Source of the DNA: Caenispirillum bisanense
GTDB lineage: Bacteria; Pseudomonadota; Alphaproteobacteria; Rhodospirillales; UBA2165
DNA: 64,000 nt
Assembly: GCA_945877815.1 (NCBI GenBank)
Contig: CAMDWJ010000010.1
Span: forward strand, 1-64,000
Reading direction: 5' to 3'
Translations under genes and position numbers: made by a program
Part shown: positions 47,255 through 56,970 of the stretch, piece after piece
How the letters are laid out: each line of letters opens with the position of its first letter
How positions within the stretch are numbered: the first letter of the stretch is position 1
Notes under the pieces: generated by a model
Database searches by the model: none
Seen by the model: only the letters and a program-made list of their open reading frames with translations
What the model was told of the DNA's origin: nothing

Positions 47255-48597
47255 TACGGTTTCTCCTTCTCGAGCAGAACTGCAGTCAGGGACGACTCGG
47301 CGTTGAGGACGGAGCGCAATGCTTCGTTCACTTCGCCAGCGGTGACCTTGCCGATGCGCTCGGGCCAGGATTCGACATCCTCAACCGTTTGGCCGGAGGC
47401 GAGTGCCGCACCGAGCGCGCGCGCGCCGCGCCCAGCCGAATCGCGGGCATAGACGGCGCTGGCCTGCATACGTTTCTTGGCGCGATCGACCTCTTCGTCG
47501 GTGACACCGTCGGTCAGCAGTTTTGCGATTTCCGCCTCGACCAGCTTCTCGATCTCCTCGATCGACACCTCGCGTTGCGGGCTGGCATGTACGGTAAAAT
47601 TGGTCGGGCCGAAGGAGCTGTCGTCGTAATAGGAGCCGGCGGAGACGGCTTTGCCCTGTTCGACAACGAGAGATTTATGCAATCGGCTGGTCGCCCCACC
47701 GCCCAGAATTTCGCTGCCAATTTCCAGCGCGTAGGTTCGTGCGGATTCTCCCCATGCGAAGGAGGGAGCCAGGAACAAGCGTCGCCATGAAGGCTGGCGT
47801 ACGCGCGCATCGGCTAGACTGACGCGTAGATCGGCGATGTGCGGTGGCTCGGTCGGGCGGATCCGCTGCGGCAATTCGCCAGCCGGGATTTTGCCGTAGT
47901 ATTTTTCGGCGAGCGGTTTGACCTCGGCCGCGGTCACGTCGCCGGCGACAACCAGGATCGCATTGTTCGGGTGATACCAAAGCTTATAGAAACTCTCCAG
48001 ATCGCTACGCGTCAGGCCGACGATCTCGTGACGCCATCCGATAATCGGAGTGCCGTAAGGATGATTGCGGTAAAAAGCCGCATTGATTTCCTCACCGAGC
48101 CGCGCGTCCGGCGAATTTTCGGTGCGCATGTTGCGTTCCTCGAGAATCACTTGGCGTTCGGACTCGATCTGCTCGTCGTTGAACAGGATATTGGTCATGC
48201 GGTCGGCTTCCATGCGCATGACCAGTTCTAGGCGATCCTTGGCAATGGTCTGGAAATAGCCGGTATAGTCGCTGGAGGTGAAGGCGTTGTCGCGCCCGCC
48301 GTTGCGTGCAACGGTCGAGGAAAATTCTCCCGACTTCAGGGTCGAGGTCGCCTTGAACATCATATGTTCGAGGAAATGCGCGATGCCGGACTTTCCCTTG
48401 GGTTCGTCGGCCGCGCCAACCTTGTACCAGACCATGTGCGTGACGATGGGGGCCCGCTTGTTGGTGACCACGACGACTTGCATGCCATTGGCCAGCGTCA
48501 GCGTTTCGGGATTGTAGACGGCCGCAGTTGCGGGGGTGACGAGGCCGGCGTAGAGCAAAGCTGCCAGCGCGAGTACGCGGTTCGCGAGAGAAATCAT
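47254..48597 (-). CDS. M16-family zinc metallopeptidase (catalytic subunit)
   Basis: A 447-residue secreted peptidase with signal peptide. The inverted zinc motif HxxEH is HFLEH at residues 74-78 in SGIAHFLEHMMFK, followed by FTSSDYTGYFQ and the downstream Glu-rich segment QVILEERNMRTENSPDARL. LGGGATSRLHKSLVVEQGKAVS in the second half is typical. It is transcribed before the zinc-less partner, giving the usual active/inactive pair. A GAGG site precedes the ATG. Confidence 0.92.
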   Translation of the reverse strand: MISLANRVLALAALLYAGLVTPATAAVYNPETLTLANGMQVVVVTNKRAPIVTHMVWYKVGAADEPKGKSGIAHFLEHMMFKATSTLKSGEFSSTVARNGGRDNAFTSSDYTGYFQTIAKDRLELVMRMEADRMTNILFNDEQIESERQVILEERNMRTENSPDARLGEEINAAFYRNHPYGTPIIGWRHEIVGLTRSDLESFYKLWYHPNNAILVVAGDVTAAEVKPLAEKYYGKIPAGELPQRIRPTEPPHIADLRVSLADARVRQPSWRRLFLAPSFAWGESARTYALEIGSEILGGGATSRLHKSLVVEQGKAVSAGSYYDDSSFGPTNFTVHASPQREVSIEEIEKLVEAEIAKLLTDGVTDEEVDRAKKRMQASAVYARDSAGRGARALGAALASGQTVEDVESWPERIGKVTAGEVNEALRSVLNAESSLTAVLLEKEKP

Positions 48598-48702
48598 GTT
48601 ACCTCGTCAAAAAAATCGTCCGTCGCACCGACGGATCGTTTCCGCGACTGAAATGCCCCTGAGGATCGGGCTCCGGCTCATGACCGACGAAGTCTTCGGC
48701 CG

Positions 48703-49254
48703 TCAGCGTTCGAACAGCGCTTTTTGTTTTTGCTTGATAATGGGCACGTCGCCTTCGTTCACAGGCGCACCTTCGGCCTGTTTCTCGCGCAGGCGTTTCT
48801 GCTCCGCCGTGGGGTCGATGGTCGTGCCGAATTCGGCCGGCTTGCGCCAGAACACGAGCTTGTCGGTGATGCTGCCGCTGTCTTGTTCAAGCTCGCGGGT
48901 CTCGGCATTCACCTTGGCGCGAATGCCGGTATCCGCTTGATTGGCGCCGGTGAGTCGGAGGATGGATTGCTCGCCCGCGCTGAGCGGCGCGGTGGAGTCG
49001 GTCGCCGGCGTGCGGGTCAAGGCGGCGCGCGCCTGGTCGCGCGGATTGACGGCTTGCGGCCGTTCAGTACCGGGTGCAGGCGGCCTGAGCGCGAAATCCG
49101 GGGGCACGCTCAGCGGCGCGCGCTGGAAGACCGCGAATTCGTCGGGGGCCTGCTTGGTCTGGCCAAGCATCTGCTTGGCCTGTTCGCAGCCGCTGAGGGC
49201 CACGACGGTGGCGAGCGCGATTGCAAACGAGGCGATAGGTGTGTGCTGGCTCAT
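48703..49254 (-). CDS. DUF3035-family lipoprotein, possibly BamF-type
   Basis: A 183-residue lipoprotein: hydrophobic segment ending in ALSGC (lipobox Cys about residue 23), then APDEFAVFQRAPLSVPPDFALRPPAPG, the segment that defines DUF3035. The rest is polar and probably flexible. In Alphaproteobacteria a lipoprotein with a related motif, BamF, belongs to the outer-membrane protein assembly machine. I make that link by motif only. It lies just after lspA, the enzyme that would process it. Confidence 0.82.
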   Translation of the reverse strand: MSQHTPIASFAIALATVVALSGCEQAKQMLGQTKQAPDEFAVFQRAPLSVPPDFALRPPAPGTERPQAVNPRDQARAALTRTPATDSTAPLSAGEQSILRLTGANQADTGIRAKVNAETRELEQDSGSITDKLVFWRKPAEFGTTIDPTAEQKRLREKQAEGAPVNEGDVPIIKQKQKALFER

Positions 49255-49263
49255 GGTGGGATA

Positions 49264-49776
49264 TTAACCTTTTTGGCCCCGACCTGAAAACAACGAATCG
49301 ACGATCAACAGGACGGCCCCTACCGTGATGCCACTGTCGGCCACATTGAAGGCCGGCCAGTGGTAGGTGCCCCAATGGACGTCGAGAAAATCGACCACGG
49401 CCCCATGGACCATGCGGTCGACAACATTGCCGATGGCGCCGCCGACGATCAGTCCAAGCGCAATGGGGATGAGTTTGCCCTCAGCGCGGCGCAGCCAACT
49501 GATCAGAACGCCGACGATTGCCACCGCTAGAATGGACAGAATCCAGGGAGTTGCGGGCGAATTGGTATCGAACAGTCCGAAGCTCACGCCGCGGTTCCAG
49601 GTCAGAACGAGGTTGAAGAACGGGACTATCTCAATCAATTGCGGCGGATTCATGACGGACAGCAGGATCCACCACTTGCTGGCTTGGTCGAGGGCAATGA
49701 CGATCGCGGCAATCAGCAATCCCCGGCGCAGCACGGGTGCGGACTGGATCGCCAATGGGTCCGAGAAAACGCTCAT
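49264..49776 (-). CDS. lspA: lipoprotein signal peptidase
   Basis: A 170-residue inner-membrane aspartic protease with four hydrophobic helices. The catalytic aspartates are in [16 protein letters not shown] and [30 protein letters not shown] is also conserved. It removes the signal peptide of lipid-modified prolipoproteins, several of which are encoded in this window. The ATG at 49776 overlaps the ileS stop (ATGA). The frame extends further only inside ileS. Confidence 0.96.
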   Translation of the reverse strand: MSVFSDPLAIQSAPVLRRGLLIAAIVIALDQASKWWILLSVMNPPQLIEIVPFFNLVLTWNRGVSFGLFDTNSPATPWILSILAVAIVGVLISWLRRAEGKLIPIALGLIVGGAIGNVVDRMVHGAVVDFLDVHWGTYHWPAFNVADSGITVGAVLLIVDSLFSGRGQKG

Positions 49777-52664
49777 TCGGCGGCGACGGGGAAATGCGCG
49801 ACGGCATCGGCGCAGCGATCGCAAATCTCGCCACGCGACGGATCGCGCGTCACCTCAGGCAGAACGCGATAGCAGCGTACGCATTTTGCGCCATCGGCCA
49901 AGCGCGGCACGACGGCGACACCCGGAACCTCGGCCAAGGTGAAGGCGGTGGTCGGCGCCGTTCCGGCGCTCAGGCTCGCATCCGAGGTGATGGCGATTTC
50001 GGCGAGGTCGATGGCTTTCATCGCATCCAGATAATCGACGCCGGCGAAGACCGTGGGTGCGGCTTGTAAGGACGAGCCGATGCGCTTCTCCGCCCGCTCC
50101 AATTCCAAGGCACCGGTGACGACGCGGCGCAGATCGCGCACGCGCTGCCATTTGGCGGCGAGCGCATCGTCGTGCCATTCGGCAGGGATTTCAGGGAAGG
50201 TGCGCAAATGCACGGAATCGGTATCCGACGGATGGCGCGCGAGCCAGGCTTCCTCGGCGGTGAAGCAGACGAACGGAGCAACCCAAGCGGTCAGGCAATT
50301 GAACAAGATGTCGAGTACCGTGCGCGTGGCGCGGCGGCGCACGCTGTCCGCGCGGTCGCAATAGAGCGCATCCTTGCGGATATCGAGATAGAAGGCCGAC
50401 AGATCGACCGCGCAAAAATTGTGCAGCTCGGTGAAGATGTGATGGTATTCGAGCCGTGTGCAGGCATCGCGCAGGGACCGGTCGATCTCACTCAGGCGAT
50501 GAAGCACCCAGCGTTCGAGCTCTGGCATTTCGGAGACCGCGATCCGTTCGGGATCGTTGAAACCGTCGAGATTGCCGAGCAGATAGCGCAGCGTATTGCG
50601 GATGCGGCGATAGACGTCCGCGTGGTATTTCAGGATCTCGGGTCCGATGCGTAGATCTTCCGAATAGTCCGAACCGACGACCCACAGGCGCAGGATATCG
50701 GCGCCCGACTGCGCAATCACGTCCTGCGGAGCCACGATATTGCCCAGCGATTTCGACATCTTTTGGCCGTCCTCGCCCATGACAAAGCCGTGTGTGAGTA
50801 CGCCGTCATAGGGTGCGCGGCCGCGCGTGCCGCAAGATTCCACGAGCGAGGAATGGAACCAGCCGCGATGCTGATCCGAGCCTTCGAGATAGAGCGAGGC
50901 CGGCCATTTCAGATCGGGCCGCCTTTCCAGAACGAACGAGTGGGTCGATCCCGAATCGAACCAGACATCGAGAATGTCGGTGACTTGGGTGTAATCGGCG
51001 GCTTTGTATTTATCGCCGAGGAACCGTTCGGGCGGGGATGCGAACCAGGCATCGGCCCCTTCGGCTTCGATCGCGGCGACGATGCGTTCGATCACGTCCG
51101 GGTCGCGCAGCAAGCTGCCGTCTGCCTTGTTCACGAAAACGGTGATCGGCACGCCCCAAGCACGTTGGCGCGACACCACCCAATCGGGCTTGCCCTCGAT
51201 CATGCCGTAAAGGCGGTTGTAGCCGGTCTTCGGATAGAAGGCGGTCGCATCCACTGCCCGCAGCGCGACGGCGCGTAACGATTCCTGCCGCACGCCGTCC
51301 AAGTCGAATGGCTTGTCCATGGCGATGAACCATTGCGGCGTATTGCGGAAGATCAGCGGCTTCTTCGAGCGCCACGAATGGGGATATTGGTGCGTCAGGC
51401 GCGAGCGCGCGATCAGCGCATTGGCATCCTTCAAGGCTTTGATCACGGCTTCGTTGGCCGTTCCCTTCTGGCCCTTGTCGGTGATGACGCGTTCGCCGGT
51501 GAAGCCGGGCGCTTCATTGGTGAAGGCGCCGGCCTCGTCGACGGTATATGGGATGCGTGTCTCGATGCCGCGTGCAATAAGCAACGCGCTGCTCGACATC
51601 CATATCTCGAAGTCCTCGCGGCCGTGGCTGGGCGCGGTATGCACGAAACCGGTGCCGGTGTCGGCGGTGACGTGATCGCCGTTGAGCAACGGCACGTCGA
51701 AATCGTAGCCGCCGCCAAATCCTTTGAGCGGATGTGCGCAGGTTATTCCTGCAAGCGCGTCGGCACTCACGTCGCCAAGCTTGCGATAGTTGGTCACGCG
51801 CGCCTGTTTCATCATGGCTTCGGCAAGATTGTTGGCGAGCACGAGTTTCTCGCCGGCGTTCACCCAATTGCCCTCGGGCGTTTCAGTGATCTCATAGAGG
51901 CCATAGGCGATCTTCGACGAATAGGAGACCGCACGGTTGCCGGGGATCGTCCAAGGCGTCGTCGTCCAGATGACGACGGCAACGCCGACCAACTCGCCGC
52001 TCGTTACCGGAAACTTCACCCAGATCGTATCCGATACATGATCGTCGTATTCGACCTCGGCCTCGGCGAGCGCGGTGCGTTCGACCACCGACCACATGAC
52101 CGGCTTGGAGCCGAGATAGAGCAATCCGTTTTGAAGGAACTTTAACAGCTCGCGCGCGATCTGCGCCTCGGCCGCGAAGGTCATAGTCGTATAGGCGTTG
52201 TCCCAATCGCCGATCACGCCCATGCGCTTGAATTCCTCGCGCTGCACGTCGATCCACTTCTGTGCGAATTCGCGGCATTCGCGGCGGAACTCGACGACGG
52301 GAACGCTGTCTTTGTCGGCGCCCTTCTCGCGATACTGTTCCTCGATCTTCCATTCGATCGGCAGGCCGTGGCAGTCCCAGCCGGGCACGTAGTTAGCATC
52401 CTTGCCCATCATCTGCTGGGTGCGGTTGATGACGTCCTTGAGGATCTTGTTCAGTGCATGGCCGATGTGGAGGTTGCCGTTGGCGTAGGGCGGCCCGTCG
52501 TGCAGGACGAATTTCTCGCGGCCCTTCGATTGCTCGCGCTGGCGACGATAAAGATCGATCTTCGCCCAGCGTTCGAGCAGGGTCGGCTCGAGCTTATTCA
52601 GGCCGGCCTTCATCGGAAAGTCGGTCTTGGGAAGATACACCGTCGGTTTCAAATCAACGCTCAT
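49773..52664 (-). CDS. ileS: isoleucyl-tRNA synthetase
   Basis: A 963-residue class Ia synthetase. HIGH is [12 protein letters not shown] near residue 60, KMSKS is KMSKSLGN, the editing domain includes [13 protein letters not shown] (residues about 240) and the C-terminus carries a zinc finger [14 protein letters not shown] then EICDRC. It charges tRNA-Ile and hydrolyses Val-tRNA-Ile. It sits between ribF and lspA, overlapping each by four bases, an arrangement common in bacteria. Confidence 0.98.
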   Translation of the reverse strand: MSVDLKPTVYLPKTDFPMKAGLNKLEPTLLERWAKIDLYRRQREQSKGREKFVLHDGPPYANGNLHIGHALNKILKDVINRTQQMMGKDANYVPGWDCHGLPIEWKIEEQYREKGADKDSVPVVEFRRECREFAQKWIDVQREEFKRMGVIGDWDNAYTTMTFAAEAQIARELLKFLQNGLLYLGSKPVMWSVVERTALAEAEVEYDDHVSDTIWVKFPVTSGELVGVAVVIWTTTPWTIPGNRAVSYSSKIAYGLYEITETPEGNWVNAGEKLVLANNLAEAMMKQARVTNYRKLGDVSADALAGITCAHPLKGFGGGYDFDVPLLNGDHVTADTGTGFVHTAPSHGREDFEIWMSSSALLIARGIETRIPYTVDEAGAFTNEAPGFTGERVITDKGQKGTANEAVIKALKDANALIARSRLTHQYPHSWRSKKPLIFRNTPQWFIAMDKPFDLDGVRQESLRAVALRAVDATAFYPKTGYNRLYGMIEGKPDWVVSRQRAWGVPITVFVNKADGSLLRDPDVIERIVAAIEAEGADAWFASPPERFLGDKYKAADYTQVTDILDVWFDSGSTHSFVLERRPDLKWPASLYLEGSDQHRGWFHSSLVESCGTRGRAPYDGVLTHGFVMGEDGQKMSKSLGNIVAPQDVIAQSGADILRLWVVGSDYSEDLRIGPEILKYHADVYRRIRNTLRYLLGNLDGFNDPERIAVSEMPELERWVLHRLSEIDRSLRDACTRLEYHHIFTELHNFCAVDLSAFYLDIRKDALYCDRADSVRRRATRTVLDILFNCLTAWVAPFVCFTAEEAWLARHPSDTDSVHLRTFPEIPAEWHDDALAAKWQRVRDLRRVVTGALELERAEKRIGSSLQAAPTVFAGVDYLDAMKAIDLAEIAITSDASLSAGTAPTTAFTLAEVPGVAVVPRLADGAKCVRCYRVLPEVTRDPSRGEICDRCADAVAHFPVAAE

Positions 52665-53614
52665 GCCTTACGCCCTGCCTTCGCCAATAACGCGCGCGCC
52701 GCCTCGCTGTCGCGCTTGATCTGCTCCGTCAGCGCCGCCACGCCGTCGAATTTCCGCTCGGGCCGGATGAACTCGATGAGGGCTACGCGCAGGTGCTTGC
52801 CGTAGATATCGTCGGCGAAATCGAAAATATTGGTTTCGAGAACGGGGGTGGTTCCGCCGAAGGTCGGTCTATAACCCAAATTGGCCACCCCGTCATGCCA
52901 AACCGTGGTTTCGTTCTCCTCCACACCGGCCCGCACGGCATAGACGCCGAAGGCGGGCTGGGTCGTCGCCGACAGCATCAGATTCGCGGTCGGAAAGCCG
53001 AGCGTGCGGCCGCGTTGGTCGCCGCCCGTGACGCGCCCGACGATCTCGTACGGCCGGCCTAGCAGCCGGGCCGCTTCGCGCGGTTTGCCGTCGGCGAGAA
53101 AAGCGCGGATACGGGTCGAAGATACGATCTCGTTCGTCTCGTCCACAACCTGGCCGATGCCGGTTGTTCCGAATCCGCGTTTTTTGCCTTCGGCTTCCAG
53201 GAACTGGGCCGTCCCGCGACGCTGATGGCCGAATACGAAATCGAACCCGGCGACCACATGACGGGCGTGCAGGCCATCGACCAGCACGGATTCTACAAAC
53301 GCCTCGGCCGGCATACGCGACAATGCGAGATCGAAGTTGAGGACGACGAGGAAATCGATGCTGAGTTCGTCGAGTATCCGCGATTTCTGCACGAAGGGTG
53401 TGATGCGGAAGGGCGGCGTATCGGGCGTGAACATCATTCGCGGGTGGGGCTCGAAGGTGAGGACGCCCCAAGGCGCACCGGCTGCCTTGGCAATCCGGCC
53501 GGCTTCGTCGATCACCGCGCGGTGGCCAAGATGCACACCGTCGAAATTGCCGATGGCAATCACGCCGCGTCGGTGTTCGGGCGCGATGTCGTCAAATGTC
53601 TGATATATGCGCAT
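52661..53614 (-). CDS. ribF: bifunctional riboflavin kinase/FAD synthetase
   Basis: A 317-residue enzyme that makes FMN and FAD from riboflavin. The N-terminal adenylyltransferase domain has [15 protein letters not shown] and [13 protein letters not shown]. The C-terminal kinase domain starts near [20 protein letters not shown] and contains [13 protein letters not shown]. The stop is overlapped by the ileS start. It is the first gene of the ribF-ileS-lspA unit. Confidence 0.96.
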   Translation of the reverse strand: MRIYQTFDDIAPEHRRGVIAIGNFDGVHLGHRAVIDEAGRIAKAAGAPWGVLTFEPHPRMMFTPDTPPFRITPFVQKSRILDELSIDFLVVLNFDLALSRMPAEAFVESVLVDGLHARHVVAGFDFVFGHQRRGTAQFLEAEGKKRGFGTTGIGQVVDETNEIVSSTRIRAFLADGKPREAARLLGRPYEIVGRVTGGDQRGRTLGFPTANLMLSATTQPAFGVYAVRAGVEENETTVWHDGVANLGYRPTFGGTTPVLETNIFDFADDIYGKHLRVALIEFIRPERKFDGVAALTEQIKRDSEAARALLAKAGRKA

Positions 53615-53647
53615 GGGCCGGGAAAGTGCCGCCCATAACCGGGGGGG

Positions 53648-55096
53648 TCAAGAGAATCGCGCTCCATGGATCACCGTTGGAGGCGGATTGGGGTCGATCG
53701 GCAGTAGCCGGGCGAGGCCGTAAATCTCCTCCGCCGCGGCGGCCGCCGCGATAAGTGCCGCTTCTCCGCCGTTTGGAGCCACCATCTGCAGCCCGACCGG
53801 TCGCCCATCGGCAGTGTAACCGCAGGGCAGGGATAATGCGGGGCAAGCGGCCAGGGTGATCGCGAAGGTGATGGCGATCCAATCGACATAGGTGTCGAGC
53901 TTGGTCCCTGCGATCTCATCGACCCAACGAATATCGACATCGAAGGGGCCGACCGAGGCCGCCGGGCAGAGCAGCAGGTCGTAGTCGGTGAAAAAGCGAG
54001 CAACGCGCTTATAGAGTGTGCCTCGCGCCATCTCCGCGCGGCCAATCTCGACGGCGCTCAGCTTGAGACCCTGTTCGATGTTCCAGACGACTTCCGGTTT
54101 GAGCGCAGCGCGCCGCGTATCGTAGAGCGGTTTGTAGCGTGCCGCGAAGGACGCGGCGCGCAAGGTCTGGAAAATTTCGAGTGCGTCGGAGAGATCGGGC
54201 GAGGCCTCTTCGACGATCACCCCGGCCTCCGACAGGCGGTGGGCGGCGCGCCGGCATCGTTCGGCGATCTCGGGATCGACTGGCAGAAAGCCGAGATTGG
54301 GGGTGAAGGCGATGCGCTTAGGCAGGGTCTTGCTCATCGCCGCGCGCTGGAAGGAAGTGCCGGGCGCGTCCCAGGCCAGGGGATCGCCCGGATGCACGCC
54401 GACCATGGCGTCCAGGAACAGTGCCAGATCGCCGACGTCGCGCGCCATTGGCCCCGCGACGGACAACGTATCGAAGGGATTGGTGGCGGAGCGCGCGACG
54501 CGCCCGGGCGAAGGGCGCAAGCCGACCACTGAACAGAAACTCGCCGGTGTGCGCAACGAGCCGCCGAGATCGGTGCCCGTCGCCAGCCAGACTTCGCCGG
54601 CGGCGAGCGCCGCCGCCGAACCGCCGCTCGATCCTGCGCAGCTGAGCTTGGTATTCCACGGATTGCGCGTCTTGCCGAAGACCTCGTTGAAGGTGTTGGC
54701 GCCCGCGCCGAATTCCGGTGTGTTCGATTTGGCCAGCACGACGGCCCCGCGTTGTTCCAGCAATTCGACGGTGATGTCGGTCTGGGCGGAGATATTGTCG
54801 GCGAAGATGGGCGAGCCGAAGGTGGTGCGCACGCCTTTGACATCGGAAAGGTCTTTGACCGCGATGGGCAGTCCGGCGAGCCAGCCGGGATGGGCCCGCG
54901 CGGTCGTGGAGTCGGCCATGATCACTTCGGCCGCAGCGCGGGCGCGCTCTTCGCACAGGATCGGGAGCGCGTTGATTGCGCCATCGACCGCCTTGATGCG
55001 CGCGAGTGCGGCGTCGATCAAATCGAGTGGGCTGATTTCGCGCGCCTTCAACTGTTGCACAATCTCGCGGGCGGTCATGCGGATGAGGTCGGTCAC
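53648..55096 (-). CDS. amidase-signature family amidohydrolase
   Basis: A 482-residue serine hydrolase with the Ser-cisSer-Lys triad of the amidase family: Lys in LPIAVKDLSDVKG, Ser in SCAGSSGGSAAALAAGEV and the nucleophile Ser in GTDLGGSLRTPASFC. It resembles GatA in sequence, but no gatB or gatC is near, so it is probably a stand-alone amidase of unknown substrate. The GTG at 55096 is used, since GGGAG lies seven bases upstream. An ATG six codons later is possible. Confidence 0.9.
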   Translation of the reverse strand: MTDLIRMTAREIVQQLKAREISPLDLIDAALARIKAVDGAINALPILCEERARAAAEVIMADSTTARAHPGWLAGLPIAVKDLSDVKGVRTTFGSPIFADNISAQTDITVELLEQRGAVVLAKSNTPEFGAGANTFNEVFGKTRNPWNTKLSCAGSSGGSAAALAAGEVWLATGTDLGGSLRTPASFCSVVGLRPSPGRVARSATNPFDTLSVAGPMARDVGDLALFLDAMVGVHPGDPLAWDAPGTSFQRAAMSKTLPKRIAFTPNLGFLPVDPEIAERCRRAAHRLSEAGVIVEEASPDLSDALEIFQTLRAASFAARYKPLYDTRRAALKPEVVWNIEQGLKLSAVEIGRAEMARGTLYKRVARFFTDYDLLLCPAASVGPFDVDIRWVDEIAGTKLDTYVDWIAITFAITLAACPALSLPCGYTADGRPVGLQMVAPNGGEAALIAAAAAAEEIYGLARLLPIDPNPPPTVIHGARFS

Positions 55097-55142
55097 TTTT
55101 GTCTCCCGCTAAGATTTTGCCTGGGCCGCCGAGAATAGCGGT

Positions 55143-56846
55143 ATGATGATGGTTAATCGATTTGTGGCAAGCGTTCTAGACGTGGACGAAAAACCCTCAT
55201 TAAACCAGGCTCAAGCGCTTCTGGCCCACGGCGATCACGTGGGCGCGGCCGAAATATGCCAAGCGGTTCTCCGTGACTTCCCCAACAATTCGGGTGCCTT
55301 GCACCTTCTCGGTGTCGCTTTGGGCACTGCGGGCTTGCACGCGGCAGCGCTACCGTGGCTGGAACGCGCGATCGCGGCGGGCGATGCCGCGCCGGCGCTT
55401 CTTCATGATTATGGGATGACGCTGCGGGCACTCGGCCGGATGGGTGAGGCCGTATTTGCCTTCCGGCTCGCCGCCGAGGGCAACCCCGACGATGCCGATG
55501 CTTGGTTTGCCTTGGGCACCACACGCCTTGCCTTGGAGCAATATGGCGAGGCCGCGACGGCACTGCAGAGCGCTGTCGAACTGGTGCCGAAACGCACCGA
55601 CATTTGTCGCAATCTCAGCCTGGCTCTGATCGGGCTGGGACTTGCGCAGCAACGCCGGTGCGCCTTCGATGTCGCGCGCGCCACATTGGCGGCCGCCGTG
55701 CAAAATGCGCCGAAGAATGCGCGCGCCCACGCCTATCTCGGCAACGTGCTGCGCGATCTCGGACGCTTTGCCGATGCGCATGCGCAATTCGCGCGCGCGC
55801 GCGCGCTGGCGCCCGACGACGCCGAGGTGATCGCGAACGAGGGATTGGTTTGGCAGCACGAAGGCGATCTCAATCAAGCCATTGACTGTTACACCCGTGC
55901 GATCGAGCTTCAGCCGAACAGCGAGCCGTTGCGCTCAAACCTTGCGCAAGCGTTGTTGCTCGCGGGCCGTTTCGAGGAGGGCTGGACGGCGTTCGAACAT
56001 CGCTTCGCCGATCCGGCAACCGCCGCGCAGGTGGCATCGCTTCCAGGCGCACGCTGGCGGGGCGAGGAGGTCGCGGGAAAGATATTGCTTCTACGCTGCG
56101 AACAGGGACTCGGCGACGCGATCCAATTCGCTCGTTATGTGCCGGTTCTGTCCGGCATGGGCGCGCGAGTCAGTCTCGTCGGTCCCGCGCGTTTGGCTCG
56201 TCTGATGGCGGGTCTGGAGGGGCTTTCGGCCTACATCGCCGAAGACGATAGGTTGCCTAATGCGGATTTTCACGCGCCCTTGATCAGCGTGCCGCACCTT
56301 CTGCGCAGCGCCGCCATTCCGGCACAAATTCCCTATCTCAGTGCGGAGCCCGACTTGATCGCGCGTTGGGGCTCGCGTCTTGCACAGGACGCGCGGCTAC
56401 GAATCGGCATCGCGTGGCAAGGCAATCCAACCTACGAGATGGATTATCTGCGGTCGATTCCGCCGCTTCGAATGGCCGAGATGATTGTTGGAATCGATGC
56501 GTGTTTTATAAGCCTCCAGCATGGCGGCGGATTGCATGCCCCGGTCGCTGCCGGCGCGCAAGACCTCGGTGCCGAACTGGATCGCGAACATGCCTTTGTC
56601 GATACTGCGGCGATGATGACAAACCTCGATCTCGTCATCACCAGCGACACGGCGATCGCCCATCTGGCAGGCGCACTCGGCCGTCCGGCGTGGGTGCTGC
56701 TTCCCTATGCGCCCGATTGGCGTTGGCGCCTTGGCCGCGCCGATTGCGACTGGTATCCGAGCTTACGGCTGTTTCGACAGCCGCGCCCGGGCGATTGGCA
56801 TGGGGTCATGGCGGCGGTTCGCAGGGCGCTCGGTGGGGATGCCTAA
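55143..56846 (+). CDS. TPR protein with C-terminal glycosyltransferase-like domain
   Basis: A 567-residue protein. Residues about 15-280 contain about seven tetratricopeptide repeats, recognisable by the alternation of GxxxxALxxFxxALxxxPxxx blocks such as GDLNQAIDCYTRAIELQPN. Residues about 310-560 resemble a GT9/GT41-like glycosyltransferase fold: LLLRCEQGLGDAIQFARYVPVL, IGIAWQGNPTYEMDYLRSIP and VITSDTAIAHLAGALGRPAWVLLPY. It may transfer a sugar to proteins or to a polysaccharide. The start is one of three adjacent in-frame ATGs. It is divergent from the amidase. Confidence 0.88.
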   Translation: MMMVNRFVASVLDVDEKPSLNQAQALLAHGDHVGAAEICQAVLRDFPNNSGALHLLGVALGTAGLHAAALPWLERAIAAGDAAPALLHDYGMTLRALGRMGEAVFAFRLAAEGNPDDADAWFALGTTRLALEQYGEAATALQSAVELVPKRTDICRNLSLALIGLGLAQQRRCAFDVARATLAAAVQNAPKNARAHAYLGNVLRDLGRFADAHAQFARARALAPDDAEVIANEGLVWQHEGDLNQAIDCYTRAIELQPNSEPLRSNLAQALLLAGRFEEGWTAFEHRFADPATAAQVASLPGARWRGEEVAGKILLLRCEQGLGDAIQFARYVPVLSGMGARVSLVGPARLARLMAGLEGLSAYIAEDDRLPNADFHAPLISVPHLLRSAAIPAQIPYLSAEPDLIARWGSRLAQDARLRIGIAWQGNPTYEMDYLRSIPPLRMAEMIVGIDACFISLQHGGGLHAPVAAGAQDLGAELDREHAFVDTAAMMTNLDLVITSDTAIAHLAGALGRPAWVLLPYAPDWRWRLGRADCDWYPSLRLFRQPRPGDWHGVMAAVRRALGGDA

Positions 56847-56970
56847 TTCGACATATGCCGTCCTTGGCCGGTGGTTGTTCTCCTAACTCGGCTCCTCTAG
56901 ACTCCCGGTTCGTCAATGACCGCAACAAAAACCGCTGCCGCCTCTGCCCGGCAGACATAAGGAATATGAC

